Part shown: positions 17,963 to 26,043 of the stretch, piece after piece
Position numbering within the stretch: position 1 is the stretch's first letter
How the letters are laid out: every line of letters begins with the position of its first letter
NCBI GenBank assembly: GCA_937892155.1
Contig: CALAUG010000060.1
Span: forward strand, 62,001 to 126,000
Reading direction: 5' to 3'
Source: an uncultured Bacteroidales bacterium
Lineage (GTDB): Bacteria; Bacteroidota; Bacteroidia; Bacteroidales; UBA1715
Length of the DNA: 64,000 nucleotides
Translations under genes and position numbers: made by a program
Notes under the pieces: model-generated
Seen by the model: only the letters and a program-made list of their open reading frames with translations
Databases searched by the model: none
Told to the model about the DNA's origin: nothing

Positions 17963-19264
17963 CTAAAACAGTCTTCCAAAATCTAAAAACAATGCGTAGA
18001 AGAAAATGGCAAAAATAATTGCCATTCCTATCATTTGTGCTTTCATAAGGAAGTTTTCACTCGGCTTTTTGCGTGCAATCAGTTCATAAATAAGGAATGC
18101 CAAATGACCACCGTCTAATCCAGGTATTGGAAGAATATTCATAAATGCCAATATAACTGAAAAAAATGCTGCCAAGGCCCAAAAACTCTGCCAATTCCAC
18201 GTCTCGTCGTACAATTTTCCCATCGAAATAAACGATCCAACTTCTTGAGAGCCTTCTTTCGTGAACACCAATTTGAATTGCTTGACATAGAACGTCAATG
18301 TGTTTACACCCATTTTGATTCCTTGTGGAATGCTTTCGAACAAAGTATATGTATCTTGTTGTATTTCAAACTGATCGTAAGCTGTTTTTGTCCATGCGCC
18401 AATTTTTCCTTCTTCAGAAATTGTGATAGGAATTTGTTCTTCAAAACCGTGGCGGACAACTGTTAACGTTGTTTGTTGACCTTTGAAATTTCTGACAGTC
18501 AGTGCAAAATCCTGAAACGACGGCGTTCGTACGGAATCAACAGCTACGATTTTATCATCTACACGTAAATCGGAATTGTCGGCAGGCGTGTTCGGCATAA
18601 TAGAATCAACTACAAACGGAAATTGTTCCGTTAAGAAAAATGAATTTTGATTCGCGATGATTTTCTTACCTAAATCGTCAGGAATTGCGACGGTTTCAAG
18701 CTGACCGTTTCGCTCAACAGTGACAGATTTTGTGTTGTCGAGAATCATTTTTGAAATAGCATCGCCAAGTGTTTTGGGTTCTTTCCCGTCAACACTGATG
18801 ATTTTATCGCCATTTTGGAAACCTATTTCTGTCGCAAGCGAATCGCAATAGACACCATATTCAAGATTTTTCAGGGGAAGATACGAACTACCCCAAGCAA
18901 AGGAAATTGCGGAATAAATCAAAATAGCAGCGATAAAGTTATACAAAACACCACCCAGAATAATCAAAAAACGTTGACCAAGAGGTTTGGAACGATATTC
19001 CCATGGTTGTGGTTCCGATTTCAGTTGATCTGTGTCCATTGACTCGTCAACCATTCCCGCAATCTTACAATAGCCGCCAAGTGGCAACCAACCAATTCCG
19101 TACGTTGTTTCGCCTTTTTGAAACTTAAATAACGAAAACCACGGATTAAAGAATAAATAAAATTTTTCCACACGTGCCCCGAATAATTTCGCAAACGTGA
19201 AATGACCGAGTTCGTGTACAAAAACTAAAAGTGTGAGAGTAAGTATTAATTGTAATGCTTGCAT
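17963..19264 (-). CDS. rseP: RIP zinc metalloprotease RseP (site-2 protease)
   Basis: 433-residue membrane protease. The first helix carries the zinc motif HELGH (about residues 18-22). Two PDZ-like regions follow in the periplasmic part (LEYGVYCDSLATEIGFQNGDKI and IMPNTPADNSDLRVDDKI). The third metal ligand is in NILPIPGLDGGH near residues 376-388. It cuts transmembrane segments of anti-sigma factors and clears signal peptides. The ATG overlaps the dxr stop by 1 base (TAATG), so it is coupled to dxr, a gene order common in Bacteroidota. It is the last gene of a six-gene minus-strand run. Confidence 0.95.
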   Translation of the reverse strand: MQALQLILTLTLLVFVHELGHFTFAKLFGARVEKFYLFFNPWFSLFKFQKGETTYGIGWLPLGGYCKIAGMVDESMDTDQLKSEPQPWEYRSKPLGQRFLIILGGVLYNFIAAILIYSAISFAWGSSYLPLKNLEYGVYCDSLATEIGFQNGDKIISVDGKEPKTLGDAISKMILDNTKSVTVERNGQLETVAIPDDLGKKIIANQNSFFLTEQFPFVVDSIMPNTPADNSDLRVDDKIVAVDSVRTPSFQDFALTVRNFKGQQTTLTVVRHGFEEQIPITISEEGKIGAWTKTAYDQFEIQQDTYTLFESIPQGIKMGVNTLTFYVKQFKLVFTKEGSQEVGSFISMGKLYDETWNWQSFWALAAFFSVILAFMNILPIPGLDGGHLAFLIYELIARKKPSENFLMKAQMIGMAIIFAIFFYALFLDFGRLF

Positions 19265-20418
19265 TATAACAAAGATTTTGCGTATTTCATTGATTCTTCA
19301 TGCGTTGCAACGTAATCTTCAAGTGTTGGTTCCGACACAAATGGAATTGTTTGCATTGTTTTTTCAATCAAATCCGACATGCCGAAGAAAGAAATTTTGT
19401 CTTGTAAAAATGCCGCAACTGCAACTTCGTTCGCTGCATTCATAATACAAGGCATATTTCCGCCAGTCTCGATTGCCGAAAGCGCAATATTTAAATTTCT
19501 AAATAATGTTCGGTTTGGTTGTTCAAATGTCAAGTTCTTGTATTCAAACAAATTAACACGAGGAAAATCTGCCTTCAATCGGTCTGGATAACTAAACGCG
19601 TACTGAATTGGAATTCGCATATCTGGCATTCCAAGTTGTGCTTTGATAGAACCATCTTCGAACTGAACCGCAGAATGAACGATTGATTGCGGATGCACCA
19701 AAACCTCAATGTCTTTTGGCGCTACGTTGAACAACCATTTCGCTTCTATCACTTCCAAACCTTTGTTCATAAGTGAAGCAGAATCGATTGTTACTTTTGC
19801 TCCCATGCTCCAATTTGGATGTTTCAACGCCTGCGCTTTTGTTACCGTTGCCAATTGTTCTTTGGTAAAACCACGGAAAGGACCGCCAGAAGCAGTCAAT
19901 AAAATCTTTTCGGGTTTGTTGCCGCATTGCAATTCTCCGTGCAAGCACTGAAAAATTGCCGAATGTTCAGAGTCGACGGGAACGATGCCTGATTTTGGAT
20001 GTTCTTTCAGTAATTTGTTGACTAACTGCCCAGCAACGACAAGGACTTCTTTGTTTGCCAATGCAATAATTTTGTCGTGTTTAATCGCATTGATTACGGG
20101 CGCAAGACCAGCATAGCCGACCAAAGCTCCCAAAACCATATCAACCGACTCCATTTCAACCACATCGTTCAACGATTCACTGCCAGTGAATACTTTTATC
20201 ATATATTTTTCCAAAGCCTTCGACACATATTCGTACTTGTCGGGATTGGAAATGACGACCACATTGGGATTGAATTTGATAGCTTGTTCAATCAATAAAT
20301 CTGCATTATTGTGCGCAGTTAAAACTTCAACGGAAAATTCGTCAGGATGACGTGAAATCACATCTAATGCTTGTGTTCCAATGGAACCCGTCGAACCTAA
20401 AAGAGCTATTCTTTTCAT
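19264..20418 (-). CDS. dxr: 1-deoxy-D-xylulose 5-phosphate reductoisomerase
   Basis: About 384 residues. The NADPH-binding start is RIALLGSTGSIGTQALDVI. The catalytic region has ALANKEVLVVAG and VPVDSEHSAIFQCL, with the flexible loop around HPNWSMGAKVTIDSASLMNKG. It converts DXP to MEP, the committed step of the non-mevalonate isoprenoid pathway. The frame opens at 20430, but MKRIALLG at 20418 is the conserved start and lies 1 base past the M23 gene's stop. The polyprenyl synthase in the same run uses isoprenoid units from this pathway. Confidence 0.96.
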   Translation of the reverse strand: MKRIALLGSTGSIGTQALDVISRHPDEFSVEVLTAHNNADLLIEQAIKFNPNVVVISNPDKYEYVSKALEKYMIKVFTGSESLNDVVEMESVDMVLGALVGYAGLAPVINAIKHDKIIALANKEVLVVAGQLVNKLLKEHPKSGIVPVDSEHSAIFQCLHGELQCGNKPEKILLTASGGPFRGFTKEQLATVTKAQALKHPNWSMGAKVTIDSASLMNKGLEVIEAKWLFNVAPKDIEVLVHPQSIVHSAVQFEDGSIKAQLGMPDMRIPIQYAFSYPDRLKADFPRVNLFEYKNLTFEQPNRTLFRNLNIALSAIETGGNMPCIMNAANEVAVAAFLQDKISFFGMSDLIEKTMQTIPFVSEPTLEDYVATHEESMKYAKSLL

Positions 20419-20419
20419 A

Positions 20420-21295
20420 CTAGAAGACAATATAATTTTCGGAATTTACAGGTTTCCCCTCCTGCCATAATTCAAAATGCAAATGCGGTCCAAGCGTTAA
20501 ATCGCCAGTATTGCCAAGCAAAGCAATTCCTTCGCCAGCAACAACGTGGTCGCCTGTTTTTTTCAACAGTTTTGAATTGTGTTTGTATACCGAGATAAAA
20601 TCGTTACTGTGTTGAATTATAATTGTATAGCCGGTTTCTACCGTCCACGTATCAAGTATGACGGTTCCGTCCAAAACAGAGTGGATAATACTGTTTTCGG
20701 CAGCAACAACATCAGTTCCGTTATGTCCTGAGCTGAAATTGCTTGAAATCACACCGTTTACAGGCGGATAAAAGAACAAATTTTCAATTCTAATTCCTGC
20801 CGTATTTGCACGAAAATTCACATTAAGTGCTTCATTTTCTTGAATTTCCATACGAAGCATAGAATCGGCTGGAGATAAATCGAAATTTAGATTAGCATAC
20901 TTTTCCGTTGTTGCAACGACAATAGAATCAATATTTTCATATTCCGACGGATCATCGCCATTTAATATCGTTTGTAAAATCTGCATTTTTTGCGAATACA
21001 AACGCATCTGATATTCTATGGAGTCAACAAACTGCGCATTCTGCACAATTTTTTCACGCTCCTCCATTACAGGGTAATTCGGGATGATGTATTCTTTAAG
21101 AGGTGTATAGGCAATTACTAAATAAACTATGAAAATGAGCACTATGGCAAGAGCAGCGACAAGAGTAAACACATTCAATATGGAAAGACGCAAGGAAAAT
21201 TTGGGCGCAAAATTCTTATCGTCCATAATGGACAACACATATTTCGCACGCAATTTTGTACGATGTCGTCTTTTTTTGGTCTTTTTATCTGCCAT
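20420..21295 (-). CDS. M23 (LytM-type) peptidase
   Basis: 291 residues. A basic cytoplasmic N-terminus (KKTKKRRHRTKLRAKY) is followed by one membrane helix near residues 40-65, a helical linker and a C-terminal M23 domain. Zinc ligands are visible in SSGHNGTDVVA (H-x3-D) and LGPHLHFELW (H-x-H), so it keeps catalytic residues, unlike EnvC-type activators. M23 enzymes cut peptidoglycan cross-links. The start overlaps the upstream ABC ATPase gene by 11 bases. An ABC ATPase next to a membrane-anchored M23 protein recalls FtsEX/EnvC-type pairs, but no permease gene is present here. Confidence 0.88.
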   Translation of the reverse strand: MADKKTKKRRHRTKLRAKYVLSIMDDKNFAPKFSLRLSILNVFTLVAALAIVLIFIVYLVIAYTPLKEYIIPNYPVMEEREKIVQNAQFVDSIEYQMRLYSQKMQILQTILNGDDPSEYENIDSIVVATTEKYANLNFDLSPADSMLRMEIQENEALNVNFRANTAGIRIENLFFYPPVNGVISSNFSSGHNGTDVVAAENSIIHSVLDGTVILDTWTVETGYTIIIQHSNDFISVYKHNSKLLKKTGDHVVAGEGIALLGNTGDLTLGPHLHFELWQEGKPVNSENYIVF

Positions 21296-21950
21296 CTTCT
21301 ACTATTTTCCCATCTTCCATTTTTATCACTCTGTCAGAAATCGCCGCTAAGTTATCATCGTGAGTAACAATGATATATGTCTGATGAAACGTATTTCGTA
21401 ACCTCAGTATCAACTCGTGAAGTTCTGTTTTATTGTGCGAGTCGAGATTTCCTGATGGCTCATCAGCAAACACAACCGCCGGATTATTCATAATAGCCCG
21501 TGCAACGGCAACGCGCTGCTGTTCTCCTCCCGAAAGTTCCGCTGGTTTATGCGTCATTCGTTCCGATAGATTCAAAAAATCCAACAATTCCTTCGCACGA
21601 TTTTCGGCTTGTTTCATAGTTTTTCCCTGCAAAAGAGCAGGAAGACACACATTTTCCAGTGCTGTAAATTCGGGCAACAACTGGTGAAACTGGAACACAA
21701 AACCAATATGTTCATTACGGAATTTTGCAAGTTCCTTCTCTTTCAAACTACGTATATCTGTGTCAAGTATTGAGATAGAACCTTCGTCGGCACTCAATAA
21801 TGTTCCCATAATTTGCAGAAAGGTTGTTTTTCCTGCACCACTTTTTCCAACGATTGAAACAATCTCACCATTTTCCACATCAAGGTCTATGCCTTTCAAA
21901 ACTTGAAGGTTGCCAAATGATTTTTGTATGTTACGAGTTTGAATAATCAT
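21285..21950 (-). CDS. ABC transporter ATP-binding protein, LolD type
   Basis: 221-residue ATPase with Walker A GKSGAGKTT, a LolD/MacB-like segment RNEHIGFVFQFHQLLPEFTALENV, signature LSGGEQQR (near residue 139), Walker B AVVFADEPSGNLD and switch histidine IIVTHD. LolD-type ATPases power lipoprotein release (LolCDE) or mechanotransmission (MacB, FtsE). No permease gene adjoins it, so its partner must be elsewhere, as is common in Bacteroidota. It lies 13 bases after the polyprenyl synthase and overlaps the M23 peptidase gene. Confidence 0.9.
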   Translation of the reverse strand: MIIQTRNIQKSFGNLQVLKGIDLDVENGEIVSIVGKSGAGKTTFLQIMGTLLSADEGSISILDTDIRSLKEKELAKFRNEHIGFVFQFHQLLPEFTALENVCLPALLQGKTMKQAENRAKELLDFLNLSERMTHKPAELSGGEQQRVAVARAIMNNPAVVFADEPSGNLDSHNKTELHELILRLRNTFHQTYIIVTHDDNLAAISDRVIKMEDGKIVEDGR

Positions 21951-21963
21951 AATGCAAAGAAAA

Positions 21964-22941
21964 TCAATTTTTTCCTTCTAATGTCACAAACTGTATCAAA
22001 TCTATCAGTGCCGCACGTGCTTGCGAGTTAGGAAATGTTTTACATAATTCTGTCGCTTCCTCACAAAATGCCTGCTGTTTTTTTGTGGCATAATCCAATC
22101 CGCCTTTGTTTCGTACAAAATCAGCCAATTCTTCCAACTTGGTTTGTTTATTGCCGTGATGTTCCAGTTTGAAAAGTATCTTTTCGCGTTCGACAAATGA
22201 AACCTGAGACAAAGCAAACAACAATGGAAGTGTCTGCTTTTTTTCCTGTAAATCGTTATATGATTTTTTCCCTAAAACCGAAGTGCGCGAATAGTCCAGA
22301 ACATCGTCACGAATCTGAAAAGCAAGCCCCAACAGTTCTGCGATTTTTTCTATTTTTTTTACATCGTCATCAGTTGCAACTTTACTGGAATATGCCCCAG
22401 TAACCATGGCAACTACAAACAACGCGGCCGTTTTTGATTTGATAATCTCATAGTACGTCTGCTCCGAATTTTCCAGTGATTTTGCGTGCTCAATCTGCAT
22501 CAATTCTCCCTCGCTCATTCGTTTTACACCTTGCGACATAATTTGTAACGCTCGGATTTCATCCTTTTCTATTGCGTAGAGCAAACCTTTTGACAAGTAA
22601 TAGTCACCTGCGAGAACCGCAACTTTATTTTTCCATTTTGCCTTAACCGACAATAAATCACGGCGGGTTTCCGAATCATCCACTACATCATCGTGGATAA
22701 GTGTCGCGTTATGCAGCAATTCCACCATATAAGCTGCCGAAAATGTTGACTCAGTTACGTCGCCGAATAATCGTGCGGATAGAAACGTGAGTGCAGGACG
22801 AATTTGCTTGCCCTTATTTCCAAAAACATATTTAGTGACAGCATTCAACAAATTCGTTTTTGACAAAAGGTTCGGTTCAAACATTTTGTCAAATTTTGCG
22901 ATATCGTCTTGAATTATTGGAGGAAACGAATATTCAGCCAT
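21964..22941 (-). CDS. Polyprenyl (octaprenyl-type) diphosphate synthase
   Basis: About 325 residues. The first aspartate-rich motif is LIHDDVVDD (about 80-88) and the second is AFQIRDDVLDY (near 210), with GNKGKQIRPAL binding the diphosphate. It condenses isopentenyl units into a long-chain polyprenyl diphosphate, used as a menaquinone side chain or lipid carrier. An earlier ATG at 22959 overlaps the upstream gene by 8 bases. MAEYSFPPI at 22941 leaves a 10-base gap and is preferred. It is in the same run as dxr. Confidence 0.93.
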   Translation of the reverse strand: MAEYSFPPIIQDDIAKFDKMFEPNLLSKTNLLNAVTKYVFGNKGKQIRPALTFLSARLFGDVTESTFSAAYMVELLHNATLIHDDVVDDSETRRDLLSVKAKWKNKVAVLAGDYYLSKGLLYAIEKDEIRALQIMSQGVKRMSEGELMQIEHAKSLENSEQTYYEIIKSKTAALFVVAMVTGAYSSKVATDDDVKKIEKIAELLGLAFQIRDDVLDYSRTSVLGKKSYNDLQEKKQTLPLLFALSQVSFVEREKILFKLEHHGNKQTKLEELADFVRNKGGLDYATKKQQAFCEEATELCKTFPNSQARAALIDLIQFVTLEGKN

Positions 22942-22951
22942 CAAAGAAAAA

Positions 22952-23791
22952 CTATTCAAACATATTTTTATAATCGGCCTTACGAAGTGTGAAAGCTGCG
23001 TTTTTCTTTACACTTTTTGCTTGGGCTGTGTAATTAACCTTTGCACCATTTTCGCCATAAATGACTCCTTCCAGATAGAGCGGAAAACCATTTTTAGTTT
23101 TTGGCACGTACATATTTGTATATTTTCCAGAAAAATCCGCACTTGATGATGCCCAACAATTTCCAGTATATGTAGGGCCAACAATCTTGTATCCGCTACA
23201 AACATAGCCACAAACTGTCTTACTTCCCGCAATGGATTGAACGCTTTCATCATCAAGAGCCGGTTGTTCGGCAGTGGCATATTTATAAGCAAAATACACC
23301 TTACTCGTATCGTTCGTAGAAAAACAAACCATCACATTATTTTTGTAATCGAGTACCGTAACCATTCCTTCCACTCCATAACCACTATAATCGGCAGTTG
23401 AATTCAGATAATACGTGCACGGTAATGTCTCTTTTTCTCCCTGTTCATTTGTCATTTCAACATCAGTTTGTACAAGCGTGTTGAATACATATTCATCTTC
23501 GAACGGAACGCTCGTCATTGCAACCAAAGAATCCTGCCAAGCACCCATTGCTTCCTGATATTTTTTGTTTTCATCGGCAAGATACTGTTCGTAAGCACTT
23601 AATTTTTTGTTGAGAAACGCTTCCATCTGCTTTTCTGCAATGGATTCAACTTTTTTCGAAACTGCGTTGGTTATACCACGTTCTGCAGCATTCGTCGCAC
23701 TGTTAAGGGCACGGTCAAGCAATCCACGTTGTGCGTATGAAAAACTCAACGAATAACAAATGGAAAGAAACACTAGAACTATCTTTTTCAT
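22952..23791 (-). CDS. Secreted hypothetical protein (DUF4412-like)
   Basis: 279 residues with a signal peptide (about 1-20, ending SYAQ). A charged helical stretch near 21-85 (ALNSATNAAERGITNAV, KKLSAYEQYLADENKKYQ) is followed by a beta-rich domain that includes CYSTNDTSKVYFAY-like and SKTVCGYVCSGYKI segments. The latter resembles DUF4412-type periplasmic domains found in Bacteroidota. Four cysteines suggest disulfides. No function is known. It is the first gene of the run leading to polyprenyl synthase and rseP, with its own promoter-like site upstream. Confidence 0.75.
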   Translation of the reverse strand: MKKIVLVFLSICYSLSFSYAQRGLLDRALNSATNAAERGITNAVSKKVESIAEKQMEAFLNKKLSAYEQYLADENKKYQEAMGAWQDSLVAMTSVPFEDEYVFNTLVQTDVEMTNEQGEKETLPCTYYLNSTADYSGYGVEGMVTVLDYKNNVMVCFSTNDTSKVYFAYKYATAEQPALDDESVQSIAGSKTVCGYVCSGYKIVGPTYTGNCWASSSADFSGKYTNMYVPKTKNGFPLYLEGVIYGENGAKVNYTAQAKSVKKNAAFTLRKADYKNMFE

Positions 23792-23917
23792 AATTATAAC
23801 TTTTTGTTAGATTTGATATTTTGTTATTAGAATCAAGATTGAACAATCTGGCAATTCTCTATTTCTGACAACCGATAATAGGCAACTTACATACCTCTCC
23901 TATTTAATTTATATATG

Positions 23918-23946
23918 CAAATGTATGCAAAAACGCCACATTTCAA
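23918..23946 (-). promoter_or_regulatory. Promoter of the envelope/isoprenoid run
   Basis: On the minus strand, TACATTTG (23925-23918) fits the -7 consensus, with a TTG (23946-23944) 18 bases upstream. The start would be near 23911, giving a leader of about 120 bases before the secreted protein. Confidence 0.45.
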
Positions 23947-23961
23947 ACTGCGCGGACAAAA

Positions 23962-24408
23962 CTATTTATTATCATCTGCGAACCATTCCGCGTATGATGT
24001 CGGTGTTTCGTAAAGCCTTACGCTATACAATTTTACTTCCTCGGGAAGTCGTTCCCGTATCTGATTGGCAATATAAATAGTTAGATTTTCGCATGTTGGT
24101 TGAAACGGTACCGAGATATATTTCCCTTCTTGCTGAAACTGCTTGATACAGGAAAAATCGATTGTATTTGGAACTATTAACGCATGGTCCAAAGCGTCAA
24201 CTACTGGTTCCTTTATGGCAGATTTAAGAACACTGAAATCCAACACCATTCCACATTTGGGGGATACAACATCTTCGCATGGCGAGCCAATCAAGGTCAC
24301 CAGCAATTTATACGTATGTCCGTGGAGATTCTGGCACTTTCCATCGTAATTCGGAAGAACGTGCGCTGCATCAAACACAAACTCTTTTGTAATTCTAACC
24401 TTTGTCAT
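23962..24408 (-). CDS. queD: 6-carboxytetrahydropterin synthase QueD
   Basis: About 148 residues. Zinc histidines are in FVFDAAHVLP and NLHGHTYKL, the catalytic cysteine in DGKCQN, and the remaining motifs are GMVLDFSVLK, LDHALI and VRLYETPTSYAEW. QueD converts dihydroneopterin triphosphate to 6-carboxy-tetrahydropterin on the way to queuosine and preQ1. The open frame extends to 24507, but MTKVRITKEFVFDAAH at 24408 is the normal start and the promoter lies inside the extension. It is monocistronic as far as can be seen and divergent from the accessory cassette. Confidence 0.95.
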   Translation of the reverse strand: MTKVRITKEFVFDAAHVLPNYDGKCQNLHGHTYKLLVTLIGSPCEDVVSPKCGMVLDFSVLKSAIKEPVVDALDHALIVPNTIDFSCIKQFQQEGKYISVPFQPTCENLTIYIANQIRERLPEEVKLYSVRLYETPTSYAEWFADDNK

Positions 24409-24485
24409 TTTTGTAGCTGTTATCTGCGTACGACAACCATACTGTTTTAGTGCGAAATTACTGGATACTAGAAATTTGCACGAAA

Positions 24486-24515
24486 CAAATATACGTGCTT
24501 GTGCCAATTAATCAA
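24486..24515 (-). promoter_or_regulatory. queD promoter
   Basis: On the minus strand, TATATTTG (24493-24486) lies exactly 19 bases after TTG (24515-24513), a textbook Bacteroidota promoter. The expected start is near 24480, about 70 bases before the queD ATG, which supports the short form of the gene. Confidence 0.65.
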
Positions 24516-24613
24516 TAGAAAATTAATTATTCTTTGAAAATTTATAGAGCGGCTTGCTGTAAAACCATAAATATCTTTCATCGCAGAAAATATTTAATTC
24601 GGCTAAAAAAACA

Positions 24614-24634
24614 TATATTTGAAACATAATTTTG
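24614..24634 (+). promoter_or_regulatory. Possible promoter(s) of the accessory cassette
   Basis: Two overlapping-spaced -7-like boxes, TATATTTG (24614-24621) and TAATTTTG (24627-24634), lie upstream of the structured RNA. No good -33 TTG was found at the right distance, and such boxes arise often in AT-rich DNA. The rest of 24409-24716 shows no gene and no repeat. Confidence 0.3.
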
Positions 24635-24716
24635 AACATACAAAATAATAAAGTAAGAAACAGATAAAAAGATTTACATAACATACGCATTAGCTATTAT
24701 TCACATTCAAACAAAA

Positions 24717-24898
24717 AGCGTAGGAAACTGGTTGTTTAGAATAATCGGATAAAAGCAATTCACGGAAGCATTTGGCTGACCGTTGTCCACAATGATGTTA
24801 ATGCTCGCGTCTTTAGGCGTGAGCTAATCTATGTGGACAAACGGGGTTCTCCTACGCTCCTCGTGAATGTGAGTAGAAAGGTTCACGCCTTTCTTTTT
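24717..24898 (+). ncRNA. Structured RNA or leader, pseudoknot and terminator
   Basis: A stretch without a credible gene that folds into nested helices. AGCGTAGGA (24717-24725) pairs with TCCTACGCT (24850-24858). ACCGTTGTCCACA (24779-24791) pairs with TGTGGACAAACGG (24832-24844) with one bulge. GCTCGCGTC/GGCGTGAGC (24803-24811, 24816-24824) closes a TTTA loop. ATTCACG (24758-24764) can pair with CGTGAAT (24862-24868) across the outer helix, making a pseudoknot. It ends in an intrinsic terminator (24876-24898) 44 bases before the methyltransferase ATG. It may be a small RNA, an attenuating leader, or a relic of an IS200/IS605-type end, since TTTA-loop hairpins are common there. No transposase is present. 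Confidence 0.5.
24876..24898 (+). terminator. Intrinsic terminator of the structured RNA
   Basis: Stem GAAAGG/CCTTTC (24876-24881, 24888-24893) around TTCACG, followed by five T. The loop sequence TTCACG is itself complementary to CGTGAA (24862-24867), so an alternative pairing could open the terminator. Confidence 0.6.
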
Positions 24899-24912
24899 GC
24901 CCGATTGCAGAT

Positions 24913-24941
24913 GATTGATAGTGATGCAAAAACTATCAATC
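24913..24941 (+). promoter_or_regulatory. Hairpin/operator abutting the methyltransferase start
   Basis: A perfect 10-base inverted repeat, GATTGATAGT (24913-24922) and ACTATCAATC (24932-24941), with a 9-base spacer, ends 1 base before the ATG at 24943. As DNA it could be an operator for autoregulation. As RNA it would mask the start codon region. Confidence 0.5.
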
Positions 24942-24942
24942 T

Positions 24943-26001
24943 ATGGCAGGAAACAGCAACCTACACGCAGCAAACAGGGCGAAAAAAGACGAATTCTACA
25001 CGCAACTCTCCGACATTGCCAACGAGTTGAAGCACTACAAACAACACTTTGAAGGCAAAACGGTGCTTTGCAACTGCGACGACCCCTACGAAAGCAATTT
25101 CTTTAAATACTTTGCGCTCAATTTCAATGTCTTAGGACTGAAAAAACTGATTGCCACCTGCTACGACGGTTCGCCCATTGCAGACACACAAATGTGTTTG
25201 TTTGAACCAGAAGAACCTTACGGCAAGCAACAAAAAACACGTGTCCCGCACAAAATTGTGATTACCGAAGTTTCCGATGTGAACGGCGACGGCGCCACCG
25301 ACCTTGCCGACGTGGAATGGCTCATCAAGAACGACAAAAATGTGCTTACAACCTTAAAAGGCAACGGCGATTTCCGTTCTGCAGAATGTATTGAATTGCT
25401 CAAGGAAGCCGACATTGTGGTAACGAATCCGCCATTTTCGCTGTTCCGTGAATATGTGGCGCAACTTGTTCAATATGACAAAAAGTTCTTAATTGTTGGA
25501 AATCAAAATGCCATTACTTACAAAGAAATTTTTAAATTGATAAAAGATAATCTTATATGGTTGGGGATTGGGTTTAACAATGGAAATGCATTTTTCTCTA
25601 TTCCAAAATACGAAAATAATTATGTAAGTGGTGTCTATAATGAAGAAACTGGATTAGTTAAATTTCGAAATTGCCATTGGTTTACCAATCTCGACCACAA
25701 TAAACGTCATGAGAAACTTGATTTGTACAAAACCTATTCGGCAGAAGAATACCCTAAGTACGACAATTACGATGCAATCAATGTAAACAAAACAGCAGAA
25801 ATCCCGTATGATTACGATGGCGTAATGGGCGTGCCAATTACGTTTTTGGATAAATATAACCCGGAGCAGTTCGAAATTATAAATGGTATAGGTCGTTATG
25901 CTTGCCTTGAAGATGAAACAACAAATAAAAAGGGAACTTATGGAACAGATATAAATGGAAAACACACCTATTTCAGAATATTAATCCGCAAAAGACAATA
26001 A
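24943..26001 (+). CDS. EcoRI-type adenine-specific DNA methyltransferase
   Basis: 352 residues matching the EcoRI methylase family. The start is RAKKDEFYTQLSDIANEL, where KxDEFYTQ is a family hallmark. TVLCNCDDPYESNFFKYF follows, and the catalytic N6-adenine motif NPPF is at residues 162-165 (ADIVVTNPPFSLF). It methylates adenine in a short DNA site using AdoMet. Residues 112-123 read DVNGDGATDLAD, an EF-hand/dockerin-like acidic loop. The ATG at 24943 directly follows a hairpin. There is no EcoRI-like endonuclease next to it. Instead the downstream genes encode a four-helix protein and a DUF262-HNH nuclease on the same strand, suggesting that methylation marks self DNA for that nuclease. Confidence 0.88.
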   Translation: MAGNSNLHAANRAKKDEFYTQLSDIANELKHYKQHFEGKTVLCNCDDPYESNFFKYFALNFNVLGLKKLIATCYDGSPIADTQMCLFEPEEPYGKQQKTRVPHKIVITEVSDVNGDGATDLADVEWLIKNDKNVLTTLKGNGDFRSAECIELLKEADIVVTNPPFSLFREYVAQLVQYDKKFLIVGNQNAITYKEIFKLIKDNLIWLGIGFNNGNAFFSIPKYENNYVSGVYNEETGLVKFRNCHWFTNLDHNKRHEKLDLYKTYSAEEYPKYDNYDAINVNKTAEIPYDYDGVMGVPITFLDKYNPEQFEIINGIGRYACLEDETTNKKGTYGTDINGKHTYFRILIRKRQ

Positions 26002-26043
26002 TCAAGAAAAAAACTAATTTTGTGGCAACCATATAAAAATATC

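Noticed and set aside
21285..21950. Complete LolCDE or FtsEX system
   Set aside because: Only the ATPase is present. Its neighbours are a polyprenyl synthase and an M23 peptidase, with no permease gene.
24717..24898. tRNA, tmRNA, RNase P RNA or a known riboswitch
   Set aside because: No cloverleaf, no tag frame and no conserved P4-type or ligand-core sequence was recognised. The element is reported as unknown.
24833..25030. 65-codon open frame on the plus strand across the RNA terminator
   Set aside because: It overlaps the structured RNA, the terminator, the hairpin and the methyltransferase start in another frame, and shows no recognisable protein features.
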